The translations under genes and the position numbers were made by a program. From Variovorax sp. (lineage in GTDB: Bacteria; Pseudomonadota; Gammaproteobacteria; Burkholderiales; Burkholderiaceae_C): 22,207 bases of DNA. The stretch lies in the NCBI GenBank assembly GCA_028292835.1, contig JAQGLP010000360.1, positions 1-22,207 of the forward strand, in the 5' to 3' direction. Shown here in pieces: positions 8,329-14,719 of this stretch. Each line of letters opens with the position of its first letter. Positions within the stretch are counted from its first letter, which is position 1. A model generated the notes under the pieces. It searched no databases, was not told where the DNA came from, and worked only from the letters and a program-made list of their open reading frames with translations.

Positions 8329-9218
8329 GGGGTGTTTTTCCCTGGGCTTGTCGGTAGGGGTGCCGCACCGGCCCCTTCGGGCGGCAGGGCGGCGGCGCTC
8401 AGGGCCGTTGCCTTCAGCAGGTCATCGACGACGAACATGATGTCGCGCGCGGTCGGCACCAGATGCTGGCCGTTGTCCACGCAAAGGGTGGTGCCGGTCA
8501 CGCTGGGCGTGGCGGCCAGGAAGAGGCAGCCACGGGCCACGTCGGCGGGGTCGATCGGGCGGCGCAGCAGGTTGGCACCGGCGGCCCGGGCGAAGTTGGC
8601 GGCGTCCTGCGGTCCGCTCGCGAACAGCAGGCCCGGCGCCACGCCGCACACGCGCAGCGCCGGGGCGAGCGCCTGCGCCTGCAGCGCCACGGCGCGCTCC
8701 AGCGCGAGCTTGGAGACCGTGTATGAAAAGTAGTCCGGGTTCAGGTTGAAGACCTTCTGGTCGAGGATGTGGAGCGCCGAGCGGTCGAGGCCATCGCCCG
8801 GACGTGCCTGGCGCGCCAGCAGCCGCGCAAGCGAGAGCGGGGCGACCAGGTTCACCCCGAGCTGGCGCAGCGCGGCCTCGGGCTCGAAGTCGAGCGCGCC
8901 GTCGGGCTCGAACGCGGAGGCGTTGTTGACCACGCAGGCCAGCGGCGCGCCGTCCGCGGCCTGCGCCACCAGGGCCTCGCGGCCGGCCTCGCTCGTGATG
9001 TCGGCCGCGAGCGCGGTGGCGTCCAGCCCCTCGGCGCGCAGCCGTGCGCACAGGGCTTCGGCCTCGCCGCGCGAACTTCGGTACTGGCAGGCCACCCGCC
9101 AGCCGGCGCGGGCGAAGGCCTCGCAGATGACGGCACCCAGGCGCCGGCCCCCGCCCGTCACCAGCACGGTGCGGCGGGGCGGGGCTTCGCCCGGAAAACG
9201 CGAAGGGGTCTCGGACAT
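8325..9218 (-). CDS. Short-chain dehydrogenase/reductase, pteridine reductase (FolM/PTR1)-like
   Basis: A 297-residue NAD(P)-dependent reductase. The nucleotide-binding motif is TGGGRRLG (21-28), which fits the TGxxxRxG signature of PTR1 and FolM rather than the classical TGxxxGxG. NNAS is at 98-101 and the catalytic YxxxK is Tyr166/Lys170. At the place of the usual catalytic serine there is Asp153 (ILDQK), again as in PTR1. The overlap with folB supports a role in reducing dihydro- or quinonoid pterins, though this is an inference. I start at the ATG at 9218; an ATG at 9236 would add six residues and overlap the divergent methyltransferase start codon. The C-terminal 30 residues are low-complexity Ala/Pro. 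Confidence 0.88.
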   Translation of the reverse strand: MSETPSRFPGEAPPRRTVLVTGGGRRLGAVICEAFARAGWRVACQYRSSRGEAEALCARLRAEGLDATALAADITSEAGREALVAQAADGAPLACVVNNASAFEPDGALDFEPEAALRQLGVNLVAPLSLARLLARQARPGDGLDRSALHILDQKVFNLNPDYFSYTVSKLALERAVALQAQALAPALRVCGVAPGLLFASGPQDAANFARAAGANLLRRPIDPADVARGCLFLAATPSVTGTTLCVDNGQHLVPTARDIMFVVDDLLKATALSAAALPPEGAGAAPLPTSPGKNTP

Positions 9219-9220
9219 CC

Positions 9221-9234
9221 TGCTAGATTGCCGC
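9221..9234 (+). promoter_or_regulatory. Possible extended -10 promoter giving a leaderless methyltransferase mRNA
   Basis: TGCTAGATT (9221-9229) matches the extended -10 pattern TGnTATAAT with hexamer TAGATT. It ends six bases before the ATG at 9235, so a normal start point would fall on the A of the start codon. No Shine-Dalgarno sequence precedes that ATG. No good -35 is visible. Confidence 0.35.
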
Positions 9235-10383
9235 ATGGATCAAAAAAGTTGGGAAAAAGACGCGAAAAAGCATGCTCCGGGACAAGGGGAGGGCCCCGGT
9301 CCGCGGGCCGCGCCGCTCGCCCGGATTATCGACGCCGCGCTGATGCGAGCCGGCGGCTGGCTGCCGTTCGACCGCTTCATGGCACTGGCGCTCTACGCGC
9401 CGGGCCTTGGCTACTACGCGGGCGGGCGCCGCAAGTTCGGCGCCATGCCGGCCTCCGGCAGCGACTTCGTGACCGCGCCCGAGCTCACGCCGCTCTTTGG
9501 CAGGACGCTCGCTGTGCAGGTGGTCGAGGCGCTGGACAAGACCGGCACCGACGAGGTCTGGGAGTTCGGCGCGGGCTCCGGCGCGCTGGCGCTGCAGCTG
9601 CTCGACGCGCTGGGCGAGAAGGTCGCGCGCTACCGCATCGTCGATCTCTCGGGCAGCCTGCGCGCGCGCCAGCGGGAGGCGCTGGCGCGCCATGGCGCCA
9701 AGGTCGAATGGCTCGACGCGCTGCCCGAGACGATGCGGGGCGTGGTGGTCGGCAACGAGGTGCTCGACGCCATGCCCGTGCGGCTGCTCGCGCGCGTGGG
9801 CGGCCATTGGTTCGAGCGCGGCGTGGTGGCGGTCAGTGGCGGCGATGGCTGGGCCTGGGCCGACCGCCCGACCGAGTGCCGGCCGCCCGTCGAGATCGAG
9901 GGCGGGCACGACTACCTGACCGAGATCCATCCGCAGGCCGAGGCTTTCGTCGCCACGCTGGCCAGCCGCCTCGAGCGCGGCGCCGCCTTCTTCATCGACT
10001 ACGGCTTTCCGGAGGCCGAGTACTACCACCCGCAGCGCCACATGGGCACCGTGATGTGCCACCGCGCGCATCAAGCCGACGGCGACCCGCTGGCCGATGT
10101 CGGCGAGAAGGACATCACTGCCCATGTCAACTTCACCGGCATCGCGCTCGCGGCGCAGGAGGCGGGACTCTCGGTGCTGGGCTACTGCACGCAGGCGCGC
10201 TTCCTGCTGAACTGCGGCTTGCTGTCGAAAGAAGAGCATCCGAGCCCGGCGCAACGGGCGCACATGGGCTTCTTGATCCATGAGCACGAGATGGGCGAAC
10301 TGTTCAAGGTGATCGGCCTGGCGGCGGGCGAGCCGTGGGAGGCTGTCGGCTTCGGCGAGGGCGACCGCACGCACACGCTCTAG
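9235..10383 (+). CDS. SAM-dependent methyltransferase, MidA/NDUFAF7 (DUF185) family
   Basis: A 382-residue class I methyltransferase. The family signatures appear in order: LPFDRFMALALYAPGLGYY near residues 42-60, SGSDFVTAPELTPLFG, the SAM-binding EFGAGSGALAL at 110-120, VDLSGSLRARQ, GNEVLDAMPVR and FIDYGFPEAEYY followed by a His-rich stretch. The mitochondrial relative NDUFAF7 methylates an arginine of a complex I subunit; bacterial targets are mostly not established. The start at 9235 gives about 37 residues before the conserved core, and the first 20 are charged and poorly conserved in style. It diverges from the SDR with 16 bp between start codons and converges on the GNAT gene with a 17-bp gap. 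Confidence 0.92.
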   Translation: MDQKSWEKDAKKHAPGQGEGPGPRAAPLARIIDAALMRAGGWLPFDRFMALALYAPGLGYYAGGRRKFGAMPASGSDFVTAPELTPLFGRTLAVQVVEALDKTGTDEVWEFGAGSGALALQLLDALGEKVARYRIVDLSGSLRARQREALARHGAKVEWLDALPETMRGVVVGNEVLDAMPVRLLARVGGHWFERGVVAVSGGDGWAWADRPTECRPPVEIEGGHDYLTEIHPQAEAFVATLASRLERGAAFFIDYGFPEAEYYHPQRHMGTVMCHRAHQADGDPLADVGEKDITAHVNFTGIALAAQEAGLSVLGYCTQARFLLNCGLLSKEEHPSPAQRAHMGFLIHEHEMGELFKVIGLAAGEPWEAVGFGEGDRTHTL

Positions 10384-10400
10384 CCGGCGGCGCGGGCGCG

Positions 10401-11012
10401 TCAGTCCGGCGCCGGGCCGCCCTGCGCCAGCCGCCGCGCCAGCCGCTCGCGCACCGCCGGCCACTCGCGCTCGACGATGCTGAACTGCACCGAGTCGCGC
10501 AGCCGGCCATCCGGCATGATCCGCTCGCTGCGGGCGATGCCTTCCTCCACGGCGCCCAGCCGCAGCAGCGCGGCGCGCGAAGCCCGGTTGCCCGCGTCCG
10601 CCTGGAACTGCACGCGCACGCAGCCCAGCCGCTCGAACGCGAAGCGCAGCATCAGGAACTTGGCCTCGGTGTTCACGAAGCTGCGCTGCCAGGCGGTGGC
10701 AAGCCAGGTGCCGCCGATCTCGAGCTTGCGGTGCCGGGCGCTGATCCGGCAGAAGCGGGTGGTGCCGACCACCTGCCCGGACTCCCGGATCACCGTCGCA
10801 TAGGGCAGTGCCGTGCCGGCGGCGCGGCCGTCGAGGGCGTCCCGGATGTAGCGCGCCACCGTGCCGGCGGAGGGCACTTCGGTGAACGGCAGGTTCCAGA
10901 GCGCGCCGTCGCTGGCGGCCGCCACCAGCGCTTCGGCGTCCGAGCGCGCCAGCGGGCGCAGTTCGACGCGCGGGCCGAGAAGGGGTTGATGGGCGTACGG
11001 CGCTGCGGACAT
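10401..11012 (-). CDS. GNAT family N-acetyltransferase (RimJ/RimL-like)
   Basis: A 203-residue acetyltransferase of the GNAT fold. Visible features are RVELRPLARSDAEALV at the N-terminus, VVGTTRFCRI (beta-4 region), LEIGGTWLATAWQRSFVNTEAK with the acetyl-CoA loop, FERLGCVRVQFQADAGNRASRAALLRLG, and EGIARSERIMPDGRLRDSVQFSI. This pattern is typical of RimJ/RimL-like members such as those acting on protein N-termini or small amines. I prefer the ATG at 11012, which has GGAG 8 nt upstream and gives the usual family length. An ATG at 11114 overlapping the metallophosphatase stop (ATGA) would add 34 residues and is a real alternative. Confidence 0.88.
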   Translation of the reverse strand: MSAAPYAHQPLLGPRVELRPLARSDAEALVAAASDGALWNLPFTEVPSAGTVARYIRDALDGRAAGTALPYATVIRESGQVVGTTRFCRISARHRKLEIGGTWLATAWQRSFVNTEAKFLMLRFAFERLGCVRVQFQADAGNRASRAALLRLGAVEEGIARSERIMPDGRLRDSVQFSIVEREWPAVRERLARRLAQGGPAPD

Positions 11013-11110
11013 CTCGGCGGCTCCGGCGCGATCCGCGGCGCTTGAAACCGGTGTTGCCTCCTCGAAAGGGGCGGGCGACCATAAGAAGTCGGCCAGCCTG
11101 GGGGTGAGTT

Positions 11111-11578
11111 TCATCTCGGAATGTCGAATTCGACGATGCGCGGCGTGACGGTGCTGCCCTCGATCAGCAGTTCGCCAGCGGATATGGGCAGGCTGAAGCG
11201 CCGCGGCCCCGCGCTGCCGGGGTTGACGTAGAGCACGCCGTCGCGCTCGTCGATGGCCGGGCGGTGCGAATGGCCGCTCACCACCACCCGCACCCCCGCC
11301 GCCGCCGGGTCGATGTCGAGCAGGGCCAGGTCGTGCAGCGCATAGAGGAAGACCTCGCCCACCTGCACGAACTCGGTCTCGGCGATGGCGCGCGCCCAGT
11401 CGGCGCGGTCGTTGTTGCCGCGCACGACGGTCACGGGCGCAAGCGCCGCCAGCTTTGCAAGGAGGGCCGCGTCGCCGATGTCGCCGCCGTGCACGATGTG
11501 GTCGCAGCCGCGCAGGAACGCGAGCGCCTCGGGCCGCAGCAGGCCGTGGGTGTCGGAAATGAGGCCGATGCGGTGCAT
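11111..11578 (-). CDS. YfcE/MJ0936-type metallophosphatase
   Basis: A 155-residue calcineurin-like phosphoesterase. All metal-binding motifs of the small YfcE/MJ0936 class are present: SDTHG (D9, H11), HGGD (D33), GNND (N55, D57), a histidine near 82 and SGHSH (H103, H105). Such proteins are Mn/Ni-dependent phosphodiesterases or phosphatases with uncertain physiological substrates. It lies upstream of the GNAT gene on the same strand and the two are probably co-transcribed. Confidence 0.93.
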   Translation of the reverse strand: MHRIGLISDTHGLLRPEALAFLRGCDHIVHGGDIGDAALLAKLAALAPVTVVRGNNDRADWARAIAETEFVQVGEVFLYALHDLALLDIDPAAAGVRVVVSGHSHRPAIDERDGVLYVNPGSAGPRRFSLPISAGELLIEGSTVTPRIVEFDIPR

Positions 11579-11625
11579 GGCGGAAAGCTCCAGGATTGGG
11601 GGTGCCGGGACGGGCGGCGCCGGAT

Positions 11626-11642
11626 GCTATCGAAAAGATAGC
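11626..11642. repeat. Short dispersed hairpin repeat, copy 1 (GCTATC-GAAAA-GATAGC)
   Basis: A perfect 6-bp inverted repeat with a 5-nt loop, 48 bp upstream of the metallophosphatase start. The same arms, with loop GTTTT and the same following CTG, recur at 17021-17037. Two matching 17-bp structures in one window suggest a dispersed genomic repeat or a common binding site. Confidence 0.6.
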
Positions 11643-11854
11643 TGCAGGCACAGGCCGGACGGGTGCCAGCGGCCGATCCGCCTGGAAGATTAGCTCGATT
11701 TTGCCAGCGCGCCGTGGCCCGGCCGGCCGCGCGGGTTTGGCCAGCGTGCGCTGCGGGTGTCCTCGTGATGCCAACGATCGTCGGGCTCCGCCATTGCGCT
11801 CCCATGGTGCCAAGCACCGGCGCATGCCTGGCGCGCGTCTCGGGTTTAATCCGG

Positions 11855-11891
11855 GGCGCCTGCCCGCGTCCGCCCGGGCGCCTTGTTTTTT
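11855..11891 (+). terminator. Terminator-like stem and T-run immediately before hisN
   Basis: GGCGCCTG (11855-11862) pairs with CGGGCGCC (11875-11882), including one wobble, and is followed by TTGTTTTTT (11883-11891). On the plus strand this has the form of an intrinsic terminator. It ends only 25 bp before the hisN ATG, and no plus-strand gene lies close upstream, so it may act as an attenuator or block antisense reads. Confidence 0.5.
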
Positions 11892-11916
11892 CTTCCCTTC
11901 TTGCCTGGAAGCCGCC

Positions 11917-12711
11917 ATGCCTCTTCTTCCATTCGACCCCCTGCCCATTGCGCACGCGCTGGCCGACGCCGCGGCCGCCGAGTCGATGCGCTATTTCCGC
12001 ACGCCGCTCGACATCATCACCAAGGCCGACGAGAGCCCGGTCACGCTGGCCGACCGCGCGGCCGAGACGGCGATGCGCGACATCCTGGGCGCGCGTTGCC
12101 CCGCCGACGGCATCTATGGCGAGGAGCACGGCCGCGAGCGGCTGGATGCCGGGCGCGTCTGGGTGCTCGACCCGATCGACGGCACGCGCAGCTTCATCAC
12201 CGGCTCGCCGCTGTGGGGCACGCTGATCGGCCTGGTGGAGGGCGGGCGCATCACGCTCGGCCTGATCGACATGCCGGTGCTGGGCGAGCGCTGGATCGGC
12301 CGCGCAGGCCCGGACGGCGCGGCCGTCGCCGAGCGCAACGGCCACCCGGTGCGCGCGAGCGGCTGCCAGGCGCTCGCGCAGGCGCGCATTGTGACCACCT
12401 CGCCCGACATCTTCTCGGCCGACGAGTGGCGCGCGTTCGACGCGCTCAGCCGGCGCTGCGCGATGCGGCGCTTCGGCGGCGACTGCTACGGCTACGCGCA
12501 ACTGGCCGGCGGCACCATCGACCTGGTCGTCGAGAGCGGGCTGCAGCCCTATGACTTCCTGGGCCCGGCCGGGCTGATCGAGGCGGCCGGCGGCATCGTC
12601 ACCGACTGGCGGGGCCGCCCGCTCGGCCTGGATTCCGGCGGCCGCGTGGTCGCGGCGGCGACCCCCGCGCTGCACGCCGAAGCACTGGCCGGGCTGCGCG
12701 ACGTGGCCTGA
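11917..12711 (+). CDS. hisN: Inositol monophosphatase-family phosphatase, probably histidinol-phosphatase (HisN type)
   Basis: A 264-residue Mg-dependent phosphatase of the FIG superfamily. Metal-ligand motifs are GEEHG (E69, E70), WVLDPIDGT with D85 and D88, and PYD with D213. The sequence around them, DGTRSFITGSPLWGTLIGL and the GGDCYGYAQLAGG stretch, is the form seen in HisN-type histidinol-phosphate phosphatases rather than in SuhB. HisN carries out the penultimate dephosphorylation of histidine synthesis. No other his gene is nearby, so the assignment rests on family resemblance, and a general inositol-phosphatase role is possible. The ATG at 11917 has GGAA at a proper distance upstream. 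Confidence 0.85.
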   Translation: MPLLPFDPLPIAHALADAAAAESMRYFRTPLDIITKADESPVTLADRAAETAMRDILGARCPADGIYGEEHGRERLDAGRVWVLDPIDGTRSFITGSPLWGTLIGLVEGGRITLGLIDMPVLGERWIGRAGPDGAAVAERNGHPVRASGCQALAQARIVTTSPDIFSADEWRAFDALSRRCAMRRFGGDCYGYAQLAGGTIDLVVESGLQPYDFLGPAGLIEAAGGIVTDWRGRPLGLDSGGRVVAAATPALHAEALAGLRDVA

Positions 12712-12732
12712 GACAGCGTGCCTCTGCGTCCC

Positions 12733-12742
12733 GAACGCGTTC
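12733..12742. terminator. Palindrome between convergent hisN and lysR genes
   Basis: GAACGCGTTC is a perfect 10-bp palindrome, flanked after one mismatch by further C/G pairs. It lies in the 40-bp gap between two convergent stop codons and could form a shared hairpin. There is no T-run, so termination activity is uncertain. Confidence 0.3.
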
Positions 12743-12751
12743 CGGGTGCGC

Positions 12752-13726
12752 TCAGTCCGTGGAATCGCGCAGCGGCGCCTCGCCGATCGTCTTGCGCGTG
12801 GCGGCGCTCTGGGCCATCAGCCAGTCACAGAAGGCCCTGATCTCGGGGCGTTGTGCACTGCGCGGCCCGACGATGAGCCAGTAGGCCATCGGCGAGGTCA
12901 TGCGCCGCTCGGGCAGCGCCTCGATCAGGTCGCCGTTGGCCAAGCTCTCGGCCACCAGCGGCAGGCGCGCCAGCACCACGCCCTGGCCGGTCAGCGCGGC
13001 CTGCACCATCTGATAGGCGTAGTTGAAGTAGAGCCAGCGCTTGGGAGCCAGGCGCGGCAACTGCTGCTCGTCGAACCAGCGCCGCCAGGTGAGCCATTCG
13101 AGGTGTGTGCGGTGCGCGTCGCCGGCCTCGATGACGGTGAATTTCGCCAGGTCCTGCGGTTTTTTCAGGGGCGGTCCGCCCTTGAGCAGCCAGGGGCTCG
13201 CCACCGGCGTGATCTGCTCGCCGAACATGCGCAGCGCCCCCGGAGGCATCGAGGCGGCGCGCCCGTAGCGCAACGCCACGTCGACGTCCGCCAGCTCCAG
13301 GTCGAGCGGCACGTCGCTGGCGTCGATGCGGATGTCCATCTCGGGGTTGTCCTGCTGGAAGGCTTCGAGCCGCGGGATCAGCCACATCGAGGCAAAAGAG
13401 GCGAAGGTGGTCAGTGAGACGCTCCTGCGCCCGGCGCTCTGGCGGATCTGGCGCACCGCGGCGTCGATGCGCGGCAGCGCCTGCTGCACCGCCAGCAGCA
13501 ACAGCGCGCCAGCGCTGGTGAGCTCGACCGCGCGGGTGTGGCGCAGGAACAGGCTGGCGCCGACATCGTCTTCGAGGGTCTGGATCTGGCGGCTGACGGC
13601 CGACTGGGTCAGCGCCATTTCCTCGGCGGCGGCGCGGAAGTTCAGGTGGCGCGCCACCGCCTCGAAGGCGCGCAGATGGCCGGCGGAGATCGGGCGGGTG
13701 CGCAGGTGGGTCTGGGAATGCTGCAT
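12752..13726 (-). CDS. LysR-family transcriptional regulator (GcvA-like)
   Basis: A 324-residue DNA-binding regulator. The N-terminal winged helix-turn-helix spans about residues 16-75, with NFRAAAEEMALTQSAVSRQI as the core and LFLRHTRAVELTSAG closing it. The effector domain (about 100-305) contains MWLIPRLEAF, DVDVALRYGR and a GQGVVLARLPLV segment, all in the style of the GcvA/AmpR/TrpI branch. The effector is unknown. It diverges from the DUF2917 gene across a 163-bp gap holding a perfect LysR-type palindrome, so it probably regulates itself and that gene. Confidence 0.94.
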   Translation of the reverse strand: MQHSQTHLRTRPISAGHLRAFEAVARHLNFRAAAEEMALTQSAVSRQIQTLEDDVGASLFLRHTRAVELTSAGALLLLAVQQALPRIDAAVRQIRQSAGRRSVSLTTFASFASMWLIPRLEAFQQDNPEMDIRIDASDVPLDLELADVDVALRYGRAASMPPGALRMFGEQITPVASPWLLKGGPPLKKPQDLAKFTVIEAGDAHRTHLEWLTWRRWFDEQQLPRLAPKRWLYFNYAYQMVQAALTGQGVVLARLPLVAESLANGDLIEALPERRMTSPMAYWLIVGPRSAQRPEIRAFCDWLMAQSAATRKTIGEAPLRDSTD

Positions 13727-13769
13727 GGCAGGACGCGGCCGGTGCGACAGAAGCGTGGCAGGAGAAGGA

Positions 13770-13792
13770 ATTGATGCGAAATCGGCATCAAT
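13770..13792. promoter_or_regulatory. Perfect LysR-box palindrome (site 1)
   Basis: ATTGATGC (13770-13777) and GCATCAAT (13785-13792) are exact inverted copies around GAAATCG. The inner ATGC-N7-GCAT satisfies the LysR T-N11-A rule. It lies 44 bp upstream of the LysR start codon and is a strong candidate for the primary regulator site. Confidence 0.7.
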
Positions 13793-13837
13793 AGCCTAGC
13801 ACATCGTCATTGGACGGCGAATAGGTCCAGCGGGATC

Positions 13838-13860
13838 ATTGATGCTCAAAACGCCTCATT
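13838..13860. promoter_or_regulatory. Imperfect LysR-box palindrome (site 2)
   Basis: ATTGATGC (13838-13845), seven bases, then GCCTCATT (13853-13860). The left half-site is identical to site 1 and the right differs at two positions. It starts 68 bp after site 1, about 6.5 helical turns, and lies 30 bp before the DUF2917 start. Confidence 0.5.
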
Positions 13861-13889
13861 GCGCGTTGCCCATCCGGTCAGGACCCCTC

Positions 13890-14210
13890 ATGAACGCCAC
13901 GGAACTCTCACGCCTCTCCAGTGCCGCGACCGCGCGCGGTGCGCCAGCGGCTCGCAAGGTCTGCTTCGAGGTGCCCGCCGCCCAGGCACTGACGTTCAAG
14001 GCGCGGCAGGCGAGCATGCTGCGCGTGATGCACGGCCGCCTCTGGGTGACGCGCGAGGGCGCCCGCGCAGCCCCGGCCGAGGACTTGGTGCTGGGCGAGG
14101 GCGCCACGCTGCGCCTTGCGCGCGGCGAGCGCGTGGTGCTGGAGAGCTGGAATGCCGGCCAGCCGGGCGCTGCCTGGTTCTGCTCGGAGGAAGCGCCGGC
14201 GCGCTGCTGA
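13890..14210 (+). CDS. DUF2917 domain protein
   Basis: A 106-residue small cytoplasmic protein of unknown function. The body matches the DUF2917 pattern: ALTFKARQASMLRVMHGRLWVT, then DLVLGEGATLRLARGERVVLESW, suggesting a compact beta-rich, cupin-like fold. I start at the ATG at 13890, which has AGGA six bases upstream; an in-frame ATG at 13839 would place the start inside the second LysR palindrome. It is divergent from the LysR gene and is its most likely target. It converges on the BLUF gene with a 23-bp gap. Confidence 0.8.
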   Translation: MNATELSRLSSAATARGAPAARKVCFEVPAAQALTFKARQASMLRVMHGRLWVTREGARAAPAEDLVLGEGATLRLARGERVVLESWNAGQPGAAWFCSEEAPARC

Positions 14211-14233
14211 GCCCGCGCGCCGGCCTGTGCCTG

Positions 14234-14629
14234 CTACCGGGCCACGTCGAAGCGCGGCAGCAGTTCCAGGAAGCGCGCCACGGCCAATCCGCCGTCGAGC
14301 CGCGCGATGGCCGGGATCTCCTCGGCCTCCTCGCTGGCCGAGTAGCCCATGCTGAAGTGCCGGTAGCGCCGCTTGGCCAGCGGGGCCTGGTGCAGCACCT
14401 CGACCTGCGTATGGCGCGTGTCGCGCGCGATGATCTCCATCAGCTTGATGACCGTGGCACGCGGGCCCTCGAAATGCTGGCAGAAGTGCTGGCCGTCGAA
14501 GACCAGCACGCCGGTCACGCCCTGCTTGGCGTTGCGGATGCGCGCGGCGCCCAGGATGTGCGGGATGACGCCGATGGGCTGGTCCGCCGCCAGGGTGCTG
14601 CAGTAGAGGAATTCGTGGAGCACGGACAT
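14234..14629 (-). CDS. BLUF-domain blue-light photoreceptor
   Basis: A 131-residue single-domain BLUF protein that would bind FAD and sense blue light. The residues essential for the photocycle are present: Tyr9 in FLYCS, Asn33 in RIRNAKQGVTG and Gln51 in HFCQHFEG. IIARDTRHTQV and RRYRHFSMGY complete the fold, with Met94 kept and Phe92 where many BLUF proteins have tryptophan. About 35 residues follow the core as a C-terminal cap, and no EAL, GGDEF or cyclase domain is attached, so it must signal through a partner. It is divergent from a Crp/Fnr regulator, with 69 to 90 bp between them. Confidence 0.93.
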   Translation of the reverse strand: MSVLHEFLYCSTLAADQPIGVIPHILGAARIRNAKQGVTGVLVFDGQHFCQHFEGPRATVIKLMEIIARDTRHTQVEVLHQAPLAKRRYRHFSMGYSASEEAEEIPAIARLDGGLAVARFLELLPRFDVAR

Positions 14630-14670
14630 GGTTGGGCAGGCGTTGCGGGCGCACAGTCTAGGATTCGCCC

Positions 14671-14688
14671 TGACATCACGCAATGTCA
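14671..14688. promoter_or_regulatory. Crp/Fnr-type palindrome between the BLUF and Crp/Fnr genes
   Basis: TGACAT (14671-14676) and ATGTCA (14683-14688) form a perfect inverted repeat with a 6-bp spacer. On the minus strand the right arm overlaps a consensus -35 (TTGACA, 14689-14684) facing the BLUF gene. On the plus strand its centre lies about 41 bp before the predicted Crp/Fnr start point, the usual class II activator position. Confidence 0.6.
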
Positions 14689-14707
14689 AAAGATGTAGGT
14701 GGATGGC

Positions 14708-14713
14708 TATAGT
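14708..14713 (+). promoter_or_regulatory. Candidate -10 (TATAGT) of the Crp/Fnr gene
   Basis: TATAGT matches the -10 consensus at five of six positions and has TG three bases upstream. A start point 6-7 bases downstream would coincide with the GTG at 14720, giving a leaderless message. No strong -35 is visible, as expected for an activator-dependent promoter. Confidence 0.4.
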
Positions 14714-14719
14714 CGGCGT

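Larger units (their letters stand above)
11579..11916. other. 338-bp gap between divergent metallophosphatase and HisN genes
   Basis: No gene is supported here. The gap holds the GCTATC-GAAAA-GATAGC hairpin repeat (11626-11642), a -10-like TTTAAT (11845-11850) and a GC-rich stem followed by a T-run (11855-11891) just before the HisN start. Open frames in this stretch continue from antisense shadows and resemble no family. Confidence 0.7.

Noticed and set aside
13839..13889. N-terminal extension of the DUF2917 protein from an upstream ATG
   Set aside because: It would start within the second LysR palindrome and has no ribosome site; the ATG at 13890 has AGGA at six bases.
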